Shown in pieces: positions 39,449 through 49,035 of a stretch of 64,000 bases of DNA (position 1 is the stretch's first letter; each line of letters begins with the position of its first letter). Location: the NCBI GenBank assembly GCA_024226555.1, contig JAAELO010000198.1, positions 62,001-126,000 of the forward strand, given 5' to 3'. Origin of the DNA: Desulfobacterales bacterium. GTDB lineage: Bacteria > Desulfobacterota > Desulfobacteria > Desulfobacterales > JAAELO01. The position numbers and the translations under genes are program-made. Below the pieces are notes generated by a model. The model had not been told where the DNA came from. It worked only from the letters and a program-made list of their open reading frames with translations, and ran no database searches.

Positions 39449-41860
39449 TTATCTCCCAATCGATAATGCTGGGTCAAACTTACCCGATACAATTGGACTT
39501 TGAGCATTTCTTGTTGCTCTTCTGACTTTTTGTGAAATATATGGCATTAATTCACCAAGATTTACATTTTTATCCTTATTATAATCAGCTTTGCCTTTTA
39601 GACCCTGAAGCAGAAAATATGTAAAAACCCCATGCCCTTTACCCCATTTACTACTTTCCTGGGACATCTGTTTATCATCTGATGCACTTATTACACAAAC
39701 CCCATCTCCTATTTCAGATAAGTTCTGGAATCCTGCATTTATTTTATTTATTTTTAATCCCCTGTTACTTCTTCGGGCAATTTCGAATGTTTGCCCAACA
39801 CCTCCTGAATGGCAGGCATCAGCTATAATTACCACTTTTTTAGCTTTAATAAATCTTTTTATCGCTGTCTCGATATCCCACATGGGAAATCCACTCGAAG
39901 CAATATCATCATATTGAGCATCATAGGGGAGTAAAAACAGGTTGTTTGTGGAATCAGGAGAATCTGGTGATCCATGCCCTGCGAAATAGATGGTAACGAT
40001 ATCTTCTTCAAGTGCTCTTTTTAACCATGTGAAAAGAGCATTTCTAATATTTCGACCTGTTGCTTTTTTATCAGTTAATATCAAAACCTGAGAAGGTGGA
40101 TATCTCCCTCCCTTTGAAGATGTAAGCCATGAGTAGAATGCTATTGCATCTTTTTTCGCATACCTTAAAGAAGGGATGTGCGAATCTTCATACTCTGATA
40201 TTCCAATAACAACAGCCCACCTTTTGCTTTGAACATTTACATTTTTAGCTGTTTCTTTCTTATCTGCAGCTATAAAGTTTCCCCCCATTATTGAGGATAA
40301 AGCATATGCTATTTTTGGTGGTTTTTTTGTTACAGTTATCCTGTTTATATCAACCCTCACCTTTGTTTGTAAAACAATTCCAACTTTCTTACCAAACATT
40401 TTCTGATAAGGAATTTCATTTACAATATGCCCGTTTACATAAAACCTGTATTTGTTACCCGATTTTTCAACAGCAAGAGAATTTTTAGCATTCTTCTTTT
40501 TAACATAACCTGAACTGGTCCAATCAAAGATGTCGTGTAGTTTATTATCTATCCATTTTCCAGCTACATACGAACCATTTCCACTTATTCCAAAATAAAA
40601 ACAATTCTTAGTATTTTTTATACCCCAGGCAATACCATACACATTATTGTTTTTTCCACTTACTTTTTCAAGCTCAACCTCAATTTTATAATCACCTGTT
40701 TCATCAAAGTCTGGAATAGTATCAGGCCAGGCGAAAGTGACCCCTTTTTCTGATTTTTTTCTAAAGATGAATTTTCCATTCTGAATTTTTTTAAAATAAT
40801 CTTTGCTATCTTTTTCATCCCACCCATGTCTGTTTGTCTCAAATTTTTCTTCAAATATTTTTACATTTTTCAGGTTATTCAGTGACCATCCGGAACGACT
40901 TAGATTAACAACGGCTTTTTTATATTCTCCCTTTGCAACATTTGCTTCAGCAATTTTAAGATATGTGGATCTTTCACTAAATCCATATTTTGTTGAAAGC
41001 TTCTGGTATGAATAATAGTAACCCTTTTCAAGAACAACAGATAGAATTTCATTTTGTATATCTTTAATATTTGGTAGTTTCTCAATTAATATACTGTCAT
41101 ACTCAACTTCTATTTTACTATTAACATGAAAGGCAATTTTATTACCTGATAAATCACCATATTTGATCTTATTAACAAATCTGTCATTTATAAATAGTTT
41201 ATATAAATTACCATTTTTTTCTATTGTAATCTTATTAGCAGAGTTCAGCTTATTAATATGGGATGACTGGGTCCAACCTATATAGTTCTTAAATTTACCT
41301 TTACGTGATCCCCCAAAATAGTATTGTCCAAAACCATTAATCCCAAATTCACAGTAGTTGCTAACGTCTTTAAGGCCCCATGAAACAGCATATCCGAAAT
41401 TATTAACTCCACTGATTTTCTTCATTTTTACTGTGATACGATAATTAATATCTTTTTCCAATTTAAAGGAAGGCCATGTAAAATAAGAATTTTTACTTTT
41501 GTGATTAAAATAAAATTTACCATTTTTTACACCATAGTCTACATCTGCATCATCTCTTTCAAGCCAGTTATTCCTGTTACTAATGAAATCATCGCTAAAT
41601 AAAATTTTCTGATTCTTTTTGAGATATACTCTTTCAGCTGAATCAAAATCTTTCTTTGATATATAAATATCAAAAAGTTTTTGAAAGTTAGAGGAGCGCT
41701 CTTCTCCTGTAAGATTTTCACAAAAGTTTTCAAGTCCTTTTAAATTATTATTTTTAATCATTTCATCAGCAATAGTGTCAGGAGTTTTTTTTGAACAGGA
41801 GGTTAAAATTATTAAAAAAGAAAATAAAACTAAATAAATCAGATATTTGAATTTCATCAT
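39449..41860 (-). CDS. Caspase-like (peptidase C14-type) lipoprotein with tandem LamG/DUF1080-like domains
   Basis: Lipobox LIILTSCSKK; KRWAVVIGISEYED...IYFAGHGSPDSPD...VVIIADACHSGGVGQ (His/Cys dyad); two homologous FSDDFISNRNNWLERDD / FEEKFETNRHGWDEKDS domains. Confidence 0.88.
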   Translation of the reverse strand: MMKFKYLIYLVLFSFLIILTSCSKKTPDTIADEMIKNNNLKGLENFCENLTGEERSSNFQKLFDIYISKKDFDSAERVYLKKNQKILFSDDFISNRNNWLERDDADVDYGVKNGKFYFNHKSKNSYFTWPSFKLEKDINYRITVKMKKISGVNNFGYAVSWGLKDVSNYCEFGINGFGQYYFGGSRKGKFKNYIGWTQSSHINKLNSANKITIEKNGNLYKLFINDRFVNKIKYGDLSGNKIAFHVNSKIEVEYDSILIEKLPNIKDIQNEILSVVLEKGYYYSYQKLSTKYGFSERSTYLKIAEANVAKGEYKKAVVNLSRSGWSLNNLKNVKIFEEKFETNRHGWDEKDSKDYFKKIQNGKFIFRKKSEKGVTFAWPDTIPDFDETGDYKIEVELEKVSGKNNNVYGIAWGIKNTKNCFYFGISGNGSYVAGKWIDNKLHDIFDWTSSGYVKKKNAKNSLAVEKSGNKYRFYVNGHIVNEIPYQKMFGKKVGIVLQTKVRVDINRITVTKKPPKIAYALSSIMGGNFIAADKKETAKNVNVQSKRWAVVIGISEYEDSHIPSLRYAKKDAIAFYSWLTSSKGGRYPPSQVLILTDKKATGRNIRNALFTWLKRALEEDIVTIYFAGHGSPDSPDSTNNLFLLPYDAQYDDIASSGFPMWDIETAIKRFIKAKKVVIIADACHSGGVGQTFEIARRSNRGLKINKINAGFQNLSEIGDGVCVISASDDKQMSQESSKWGKGHGVFTYFLLQGLKGKADYNKDKNVNLGELMPYISQKVRRATRNAQSPIVSGKFDPALSIGR

Positions 41861-42322
41861 TTTGCCCTCATTTTAAGAAAAGCTTTATATTTGTATGAAA
41901 ATCTTCTTAATTAATTTAATCAAACTTTGATATCTAAAATTTCAAGTATTTGATGCGTTAGCATACATAATAATTTTAGAAAATGAAATATTTCACATAA
42001 TTATAGAATAATATTTTGTGATGTTGAATCAATGCCCTACAGATAGTCTGATTTAGATCTTCAAAATTTTCAAATAAAGCAGCGAATTGTCCACATCCTG
42101 AGTCCTATACCTCTTATCCCGCAAGAAAATTAACTACATTTGGCCTTAGGTTTATCTCCATCTAAAAAAGTCTAAATAAGTTCTTTAGACTTTAATAAAA
42201 TAGCTTTATGCATCTTTGAATATCACTTATAATAACTGTATTTGTTCATATAGATCTATGTATAAAATAATAAGTATTGCTTTTTATAGACACCAAAAAC
42301 CTTAGAAACAGGAATATATGCT

Positions 42323-43162
42323 ATGACTGGGTTTACAACATCATATGGTGTGAAGCTACCATGGATAATATATGGAACCGCATGGAAGAAAGAGCAAACA
42401 AAAGATCTTGTGATTGAAGCTTTAAAAGCCGGTTTCAAAGGCATAGATACAGCATGCCAGCCTAAACATTATAATGAAGGTATGGTTGGAGATGCCATTA
42501 CAAGCTTTAAAGAACATGGTCTTAAAAGAGAAGATATCTACATTCAGACTAAATTCACACCACTTGCCGGACAAGATACAACAAGCATTCCCTATGACAA
42601 GAATGCATTGATTTTTGATCAGGTCCTGCAATCTTTTGAAAAATCCAAAGAAAATCTTAAAACTAATTATACAGATACCCTGATAATGCATTCCCCTGTT
42701 TTTCCCCACTCACTTTTTATGGAGGCATGGAGTGCAATGGAGAAAATATACAGAAGAGGTGGTGCTCGACAGTTGGGTATAAGTAACTGCTATGAGACCA
42801 AGACACTTGAAAGGCTTTATAAAGATGCAACTGTAAAACCAGCTGTTTTACAAAACAGATTTTATCAGGAATCAGGTTATGATGTGGAATTGCGTAACTT
42901 TTGTTCAAAAAGCAAAATTTTATATCAGAGTTTTTGGACCTTAACTGCAAACGGACATATATTAAACAGCTATTTAATAAAAGATATTGCTAAAAAATAT
43001 GACAAAACAAAACCTCAGATATTTTTCAGGTACCTAAACCAGTCAGGAATTTTACCTTTAACAGGGACCTGTTCTGTTCAGCATATGAAGGAAGATCTAC
43101 AGGTTTTAGAGTTCGAACTATCTAAAGAGGAACTAACAGCAATAGACTCAATTCTTTTTTAG
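42323..43162 (+). CDS. Aldo/keto reductase family oxidoreductase
   Basis: IIYGTAWKK...KAGFKGIDTACQPKHYNEGMVGDAI...DTLIMHSPVFP...RQLGISNCYE. Confidence 0.92.
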   Translation: MTGFTTSYGVKLPWIIYGTAWKKEQTKDLVIEALKAGFKGIDTACQPKHYNEGMVGDAITSFKEHGLKREDIYIQTKFTPLAGQDTTSIPYDKNALIFDQVLQSFEKSKENLKTNYTDTLIMHSPVFPHSLFMEAWSAMEKIYRRGGARQLGISNCYETKTLERLYKDATVKPAVLQNRFYQESGYDVELRNFCSKSKILYQSFWTLTANGHILNSYLIKDIAKKYDKTKPQIFFRYLNQSGILPLTGTCSVQHMKEDLQVLEFELSKEELTAIDSILF

Positions 43163-43198
43163 TAGAATTAATTTGGAGATATCACTTTCCGGTTAAAC

Positions 43199-44170
43199 CT
43201 ATCCACCTATTGAGTGCATTTTACTTACTATTTTATCCGGAGAACTATCCAAAAGATGCTTTTTCTGTTTAAAAGATGCAGCTTTCAAAAATACCTTTGT
43301 AAGTTCATCATCACTTAACCCATCTCTTAAAGGTTTTATAATGTTTATTTTGTGATCTGAAAGTAAACATGGTCTTAGCATTCCACTTGCTGTAAGCCTC
43401 AACCTGTTACAATTACTGCAAAAATGTTTACTGATTGGGCTTATAAAACCAATTTCACCCTTAGCACCTTTAAACTTAAATCTCTCAGCAGGCCCATCTC
43501 CAGATCCACTTTCAACCTCATGAAGCTGTCCAACAGATTCTATTCTGGATCTTATCTCAGGTGTCAAAAGATTTCCATTAATATCCTCACCCATTGGCAT
43601 ATACTCAATAAATCTTATATGAAAAGGATATTTAAAAGTAAGCTCCGCAAAACTGGTAAGTTCATCAAAGTTTAGATTTCTTATTGCAACCACATTTATT
43701 TTCAAAGGATTAATACCCTTATCATGGGCAGCCATAATACTATCCCAGACCTTACCAAAAAGATCCTTACCAGTTGTTATTTTATATCTTTCAGGAGTTA
43801 GAGTATCTAAGCTGATATTAAGCCTATTAATACCAGCACCAATAATTTTATCGAGATTCTCTTTTAAATATATTCCATTTGTTGTTAGTGAAAGGTCTTT
43901 GATACCCTCAATTTCAGAAAGTTTATTCAGGAAATCATAAACACCTGCTCTTAAAAGGGGTTCTCCTCCGGTGATTCTGATTTTTGAGACACCTAAACCT
44001 ACTGATAACCGGACCAGCCTTAGTATCTCTTCATATCTTAAAATTTGATTATGGGGGATAAATTTAACCGAATCGTTTACACAATAAAAACACCTTAAAT
44101 TACATCTATCTGTGAGCGATAATCTAAGATAATTTAAAACACGATTGTGACTATCTGTAAGTATTTCCAT
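43199..44170 (-). CDS. moaA: GTP 3',8-cyclase MoaA (radical SAM)
   Basis: YLRLSLTDRCNLRCFYCV...KIRITGGEPLLR...FCSNCNRLRLTASGMLRPCLLSD. Confidence 0.97.
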   Translation of the reverse strand: MEILTDSHNRVLNYLRLSLTDRCNLRCFYCVNDSVKFIPHNQILRYEEILRLVRLSVGLGVSKIRITGGEPLLRAGVYDFLNKLSEIEGIKDLSLTTNGIYLKENLDKIIGAGINRLNISLDTLTPERYKITTGKDLFGKVWDSIMAAHDKGINPLKINVVAIRNLNFDELTSFAELTFKYPFHIRFIEYMPMGEDINGNLLTPEIRSRIESVGQLHEVESGSGDGPAERFKFKGAKGEIGFISPISKHFCSNCNRLRLTASGMLRPCLLSDHKINIIKPLRDGLSDDELTKVFLKAASFKQKKHLLDSSPDKIVSKMHSIGG

Positions 44171-44234
44171 ATTATATAAAGCCCTGCTTTTTCAGCAATC
44201 TAAAAAAAGCAGAGCTTGAAAAAGTTTTTTTATA

Positions 44235-45758
44235 TCAACTGTAGAACTTTAAAATAGCATCTGTCAATCCGGGAATTGTAAAAGCTTCCGCTTCAGTAGC
44301 TATTTCAAAATTAAGATCTCTTGCAGTATCAGATGTAATCGGTCCGATACTTGCGACCTTAAGACCATTTATAAGTTCATCAAAACGTTCTTCTGGTATC
44401 ATTCCCTTAAAGTTCTTAACTGTTGAAGAACTTGTAAATGTAACCATATCGACATTTCCACTTTCAAGTTCTGAAAGAAGCAGGTCTTTGTTTTCATGAA
44501 CTGTTACTGTTTGATAAGAAGCAACATCATCAAGTTCTGCTCCCATTTTTGTCAGCTCTTCAGGAAGAACAGATCTTGCTTCTAATGCTCTTGGAAGAAG
44601 AATCTTTTTACCTTTAACATCAATATTTTCAAATGCCTCAACAACAGCTTCTGCTCTGTATGTTTTTGGGATTACATCACTCTTTATACCATAATCCAAA
44701 AGCTTTTGAGATGTTGCAGGACCAATTGTGGCTGTTTTAAGATTCCCTAAGGCTCTAACATCCAAACCATTTTCAAATAGTCTGTCGAAGAAATATTTAA
44801 CACCATTAACACTTGTGAAAATAAGCCATTCGTACGTTTCAAGATTTGAGATAGCATCATCAAGTGGTTTTTTATCATCCGGATCCACAACTTTAATTGT
44901 TGGGCATTCAATGCACTCTGCGCCTGAATCTGTCAGAAGCTTAACGAGGTCACTCGCTTGCTCTCTTGCCCGTGTAACAATGATCTTCTTTCCGAAAAGA
45001 GGTCTGTCTTCAAACCATTTAAGAGTATCTTTCAGAGTTACAACACCACCAACAATTATTATGGATGGTGATTTAATTTTAGCTTTTTCAACAACATCAA
45101 CTATATTTGAAAGAGTTCCTGTTACAGACCTTTGTTTGGTTGTTGTTCCCCATCTCACAAGAGCTACAGGAGTTTCGGCATCTTTCCCATTTTCAACAAG
45201 CTTTGTTGCGATATTACCAAGGTTTTTAACACCCATAAGAAAAACAAGGGTTCCCTCCATCTGTGCTAAAATTTCCCAATTGAGGTTTGAATCTTTCTTG
45301 GTAGGATCTTCATGTCCTGTTATGATTGAAACTGATGATGTAAATCGTCTGTGAGTAAGTGGAATTCCAGCATAAGCAGGAGCTGCGATTGCAGAAGTTA
45401 CACCAGGAACTATTTCAAAAGAACAACCTGCGTCAAGCAGTTCTTCTGCTTCTTCGCCCCCTCTACCAAAAATAAAGGGATCTCCTCCCTTAAGCCTTGC
45501 TACAGTTAGTCCGTTTTTTGCTTTTTCGACGATCAGATCGTTAATTTTATCCTGTGTAAGAGTGTGATCACCACCCTTTTTACCAACATAGATAATCTGG
45601 GCATCGCTTCTTGCATAATTTAAAAGTGTTTTAGAAGCCAGATAATCATAAACAACCACATCAGCACTTTGTATACACTCTTTTCCCTTAACGGTAATTA
45701 GTCCAGGATCACCAGGACCTGCTCCAATCAAATATACTTTTCCGGTTTTATTCTGCAT
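44235..45758 (-). CDS. cobA-hemD: Fused uroporphyrinogen-III C-methyltransferase / uroporphyrinogen-III synthase
   Basis: VYLIGAGPGDPGLITVKGKECIQSADVVVYDYLAS...RLKGGDPFIFGRGGEEAEEL then HemD KKIIVTRAREQASDLVKLL...LIFTSVNGVKYFF...IGPATSQ. Confidence 0.96.
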   Translation of the reverse strand: MQNKTGKVYLIGAGPGDPGLITVKGKECIQSADVVVYDYLASKTLLNYARSDAQIIYVGKKGGDHTLTQDKINDLIVEKAKNGLTVARLKGGDPFIFGRGGEEAEELLDAGCSFEIVPGVTSAIAAPAYAGIPLTHRRFTSSVSIITGHEDPTKKDSNLNWEILAQMEGTLVFLMGVKNLGNIATKLVENGKDAETPVALVRWGTTTKQRSVTGTLSNIVDVVEKAKIKSPSIIIVGGVVTLKDTLKWFEDRPLFGKKIIVTRAREQASDLVKLLTDSGAECIECPTIKVVDPDDKKPLDDAISNLETYEWLIFTSVNGVKYFFDRLFENGLDVRALGNLKTATIGPATSQKLLDYGIKSDVIPKTYRAEAVVEAFENIDVKGKKILLPRALEARSVLPEELTKMGAELDDVASYQTVTVHENKDLLLSELESGNVDMVTFTSSSTVKNFKGMIPEERFDELINGLKVASIGPITSDTARDLNFEIATEAEAFTIPGLTDAILKFYS

Positions 45759-46680
45759 CTGCTATCACTTTCTTTAAAATTTCATCGGCGCCTTTTTCAA
45801 GTAGCCTGTTCGCAAGTTCAGTTCCTGCACTTTCACAGGCATCCTCCGGTGCTGAAATAAAATCTTCAACTCTTTCCTTACCATCAAGATCGCAAACAAG
45901 CCCTTTTAGGGTAACCTTACCATCTTCAATTGTTGCATGTGCTGCAACAGGAATCTGGCAACTTCCTTCAAGCCTGTTCAAAAATGCACGCTCACAAAGC
46001 ACAGCCACTCGGGTATCATGGTGATTCATCTTATCCAGTATAGGGGCAACTTTGTCATCATTTAATCTTGTTTCAACACATAACGCTCCCTGACCCACTG
46101 CTGGTAACATTGTGTCATGATCAATATATTCAGTTATAACTTCTGAAAAACCAAGGCGATGAACTCCTGCTGCTGCTAAAATAATCGCATCCATCTCTCC
46201 ATTTTTCAGTTTTTTTATACGGGTATCAATATTACCACGCAGAGCCACTATTTTAAAATCCGGTCTTTTTTTATAAAGTTGAGAAGATCTTCTCAAACTG
46301 CTGGTTCCAACTGTGGCTCCTTCAGGAAGCTCGGAAAGTTTTAGACCATCTTTTGAGATAACAACATCGGATGGATTTTCTCTATCAGGAATTGCTCCAA
46401 TAGTAAGGCCTTCCGGGAGTTCTGCAGGCATATCCTTCATGCTGTGGATAGCTATATCTATCCTTCCGCTTAAAAGAGCCTCTTCTATCTCTTTAACAAA
46501 AAGCCCTTTCCCTCCCACCTTTGCAAGTGGAACATCAAGAATTTTATCACCCTTTGTTTTAATAATCTCAAGCTCTACAGTCATCTCCGGGAAATTTTCA
46601 AGAATTGTATCTTTTACCCAGTTTGCCTGCCAAAGAGCTAAACTACTGCCTCTTGTTCCGATTCTAATTGTATTATCCAT
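45748..46680 (-). CDS. hemC: Porphobilinogen deaminase
   Basis: IRIGTRGSSLALWQANWV...VKEIEEALLSGRIDIAIHSMKDMP...VGTSSLRRSSQLYKKRPDFKIVALRGNIDTRIKKL...EGSCQIPVAAHA. Confidence 0.98.
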   Translation of the reverse strand: MDNTIRIGTRGSSLALWQANWVKDTILENFPEMTVELEIIKTKGDKILDVPLAKVGGKGLFVKEIEEALLSGRIDIAIHSMKDMPAELPEGLTIGAIPDRENPSDVVISKDGLKLSELPEGATVGTSSLRRSSQLYKKRPDFKIVALRGNIDTRIKKLKNGEMDAIILAAAGVHRLGFSEVITEYIDHDTMLPAVGQGALCVETRLNDDKVAPILDKMNHHDTRVAVLCERAFLNRLEGSCQIPVAAHATIEDGKVTLKGLVCDLDGKERVEDFISAPEDACESAGTELANRLLEKGADEILKKVIADAE

Positions 46681-46911
46681 TTATCCACATGTGCCACAGC
46701 TACCCGCTGTGCATCCTTGGCAAGATGAAGTTGAAGCCGAAGAGGAAACTGTTTGTCCACCAGCAGATTTGCTAACAAAACCACATGCTGACATTAATTT
46801 TCTCACATTGTCTGTTTTACACTCCGGACATTCCGGTCGATCCCCCGATTTTAGAATAAGGTATTCAAAGTCCTTATCACAACCGTTACACTTAAATTCA
46901 TATATTGGCAT
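46681..46911 (-). CDS. FmdB-type zinc ribbon protein
   Basis: MPIYEFKCNGCDKDFEYLILKSGDRPECPECKTDNVRKLMSACGF. Confidence 0.95.
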   Translation of the reverse strand: MPIYEFKCNGCDKDFEYLILKSGDRPECPECKTDNVRKLMSACGFVSKSAGGQTVSSSASTSSCQGCTAGSCGTCG

Positions 46912-47134
46912 AACAAACCCCATTTTTTTATACTGGTATTTCAAATAGCTCCAAAACCTGAAAAAATACTGATTTTGATCTTTGACAAAATAATCACTAA
47001 TAGGACTAAATCAACCAGTTCTTATACCATATAACAAGATTTTTTAGTAATCTTCATAGATTGAGGAATTACAGGTTATCCGTTAGAATGAAAGGAATTA
47101 ACTATTCTCAATTTAAAACCCTATACAATAAAAT

Positions 47135-47710
47135 TTAAAAAGATTCCGGGAAAAGCTTCCTGTCAACAAGATCACATAAAATATGCATAAGTGTGATATG
47201 GGTTTCCTGAATTCTTGCAGTCACATCAGACTGAACTGAAAATGCTATGTCTGATAGTCCCACTATTTTACCACCACGCCCACCAACTCCGAAGTTTATA
47301 AGTCCCTTCTCTTTTGCTACCTCAAATGCTTTAACCACATTGGGTGAATTTCCGCTGGTACTTATACCAATCGCAATATCATCCTTCTGACCAAGAGCAA
47401 AGATCTGCTTACTGAATATTTCATCAAAATGGTAATCGTTTCCAATACTTGTAATTATCGAAGTATCTGTGGTCAGAGCTATAGATGGGAGAGGATGTCT
47501 TTCAATTCTAAATCTGTTAACAAACTCAGCTGCTATATGCTGGGCATCTGCTGCACTTCCACCATTACCAAATATGAGAATTTTATGACCGGATGCGATA
47601 CATTGAGCCATCATTTCAGCACCCTTAAGAATTAAATCAATATTTTCACTGATATATTTTTCTTTCACTTTAATACTATCTTCTAAAATATCTTTAATTA
47701 TTTTTTCCAT
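47135..47710 (-). CDS. gmhA: D-sedoheptulose-7-phosphate isomerase
   Basis: KILIFGNGGSAADAQHIAAEFVNRF...IALTTDTSIITSIGNDYHFDEIFSKQI...GISTSGNSPNVVKAFEVAKEKG. Confidence 0.95.
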   Translation of the reverse strand: MEKIIKDILEDSIKVKEKYISENIDLILKGAEMMAQCIASGHKILIFGNGGSAADAQHIAAEFVNRFRIERHPLPSIALTTDTSIITSIGNDYHFDEIFSKQIFALGQKDDIAIGISTSGNSPNVVKAFEVAKEKGLINFGVGGRGGKIVGLSDIAFSVQSDVTARIQETHITLMHILCDLVDRKLFPESF

Positions 47711-47725
47711 TATTTATCCCCTATT

Positions 47726-49024
47726 CTATGCTGATTTTAATCTCAACTCATCTATATATTCTGAAACATCTTCTCCAAGAGATGATGCCGTTTCAAACTC
47801 TTCTAAAGCCTCGTCATTATCCTTATTTACATAAAGCAGTTTTCCAAGTCTTTTCCTGAAAAGACCATTATCAGGCTCTATGGCAACACTGTGCCTTGCA
47901 AATGTTATAGTAATATCAATATTTTCTTCAATCTGGAAAAACAGTTCACTCAAGAGAGATAAAGCCTGACCATTATTTGGAGATAGTTTGACAGCCTTCT
48001 TACAGCTTTTAACAGCTTTTTTAAAAGAGCCTTTTGCAAACTGGCATTCCGCAATATAGTAGTATGCTAATGAAGATTCTTTTATCTGTGATGCAGAATT
48101 CAAATAATCAGCTGCTTTATCAATATCATTTTCTTCAAAATAGTGTTTCCCAAGATGGAACTTAACCTCATAAAGATTATGTTCAAAAGAATCTGCTTTT
48201 AAAAAATATGAAAGAGCATTAGAACTATCCCCAACCATTGAACAGATAAGACCTGCATTATGGATTGCCATAACTTCATTTGGATCAAGGTTAATAGCTT
48301 CTTCAAATTCTTCAAGAGCGTCTTCAGCTCTGTTTTGAATTCCATAACAAATGCCTAAACTGTTTCTCACATTTACATTATTTGGGGAAATTTTAATGGC
48401 ATTTTCAAACTCTTTTATCGCAAGATCTATTTTCCCCTCCAGATAGAACTTATCTCCGCTAATGTTTAAGCTTACAGCATCAAACGAAACAATTGAATTT
48501 CCTTCAAAAAAGTAGGAATGTTCAAGTGCTTTGACAGAGTTATTAATGATCACATCCTTTTCAAAAGAGAGTTCTGGATAGTGGGCTATCCCTATGGAAA
48601 CAGTTTCAGGTCTTATCTTTGACAGGTCACCCCTTATCTTTTTAGCTATTTTTATGGCTTTTGCATTGTTTTTATCAGGAATAGTTAATGTAAAAGTATT
48701 TTTCTCTAATAAACCCCAAAAACCACTTCGATCAGCACAAATATCATTAACAATAGTCGCAATATCAGCAAGAACCTGCTGGCAAATCTCAGAATCAGGC
48801 ATTGAATCTGTATGTACAGAAATAACGCTGAATTTTTCTAAACATGATGTAAATTCTGACCATTTTAATAATATGCCATCTCCCGATAAAAGGTCAGGGA
48901 ATTTAACATTTAAAAATGAAGTATCAATGCAATCATCCGGTACTTCAAACACTTTATTTTCAGATTTTGAAACAAGAAACTCTTTAGTTGAGGTTTTCTC
49001 TTTGTATAAAATGCTCTCTTGCAT
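47726..49024 (-). CDS. TPR protein with degenerate GGDEF-like N-terminal domain
   Basis: GFWGLLEKNTFTLTIPD...AIKIAKKIRGDL...VSIGIAHYPELSFEKDVIINNSVKALEHS (GGDEF-fold pattern without GGDEF) followed by multiple TPRs. Confidence 0.65.
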   Translation of the reverse strand: MQESILYKEKTSTKEFLVSKSENKVFEVPDDCIDTSFLNVKFPDLLSGDGILLKWSEFTSCLEKFSVISVHTDSMPDSEICQQVLADIATIVNDICADRSGFWGLLEKNTFTLTIPDKNNAKAIKIAKKIRGDLSKIRPETVSIGIAHYPELSFEKDVIINNSVKALEHSYFFEGNSIVSFDAVSLNISGDKFYLEGKIDLAIKEFENAIKISPNNVNVRNSLGICYGIQNRAEDALEEFEEAINLDPNEVMAIHNAGLICSMVGDSSNALSYFLKADSFEHNLYEVKFHLGKHYFEENDIDKAADYLNSASQIKESSLAYYYIAECQFAKGSFKKAVKSCKKAVKLSPNNGQALSLLSELFFQIEENIDITITFARHSVAIEPDNGLFRKRLGKLLYVNKDNDEALEEFETASSLGEDVSEYIDELRLKSA

Positions 49025-49035
49025 TTAAAATCCTC

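Noticed and set aside
44728-46948. ORFs 44728..45354 and 46313..46948 on the plus strand
   Set aside because: Antisense to cobA-hemD and hemC/FmdB; low-complexity Ser-rich shadow ORFs.
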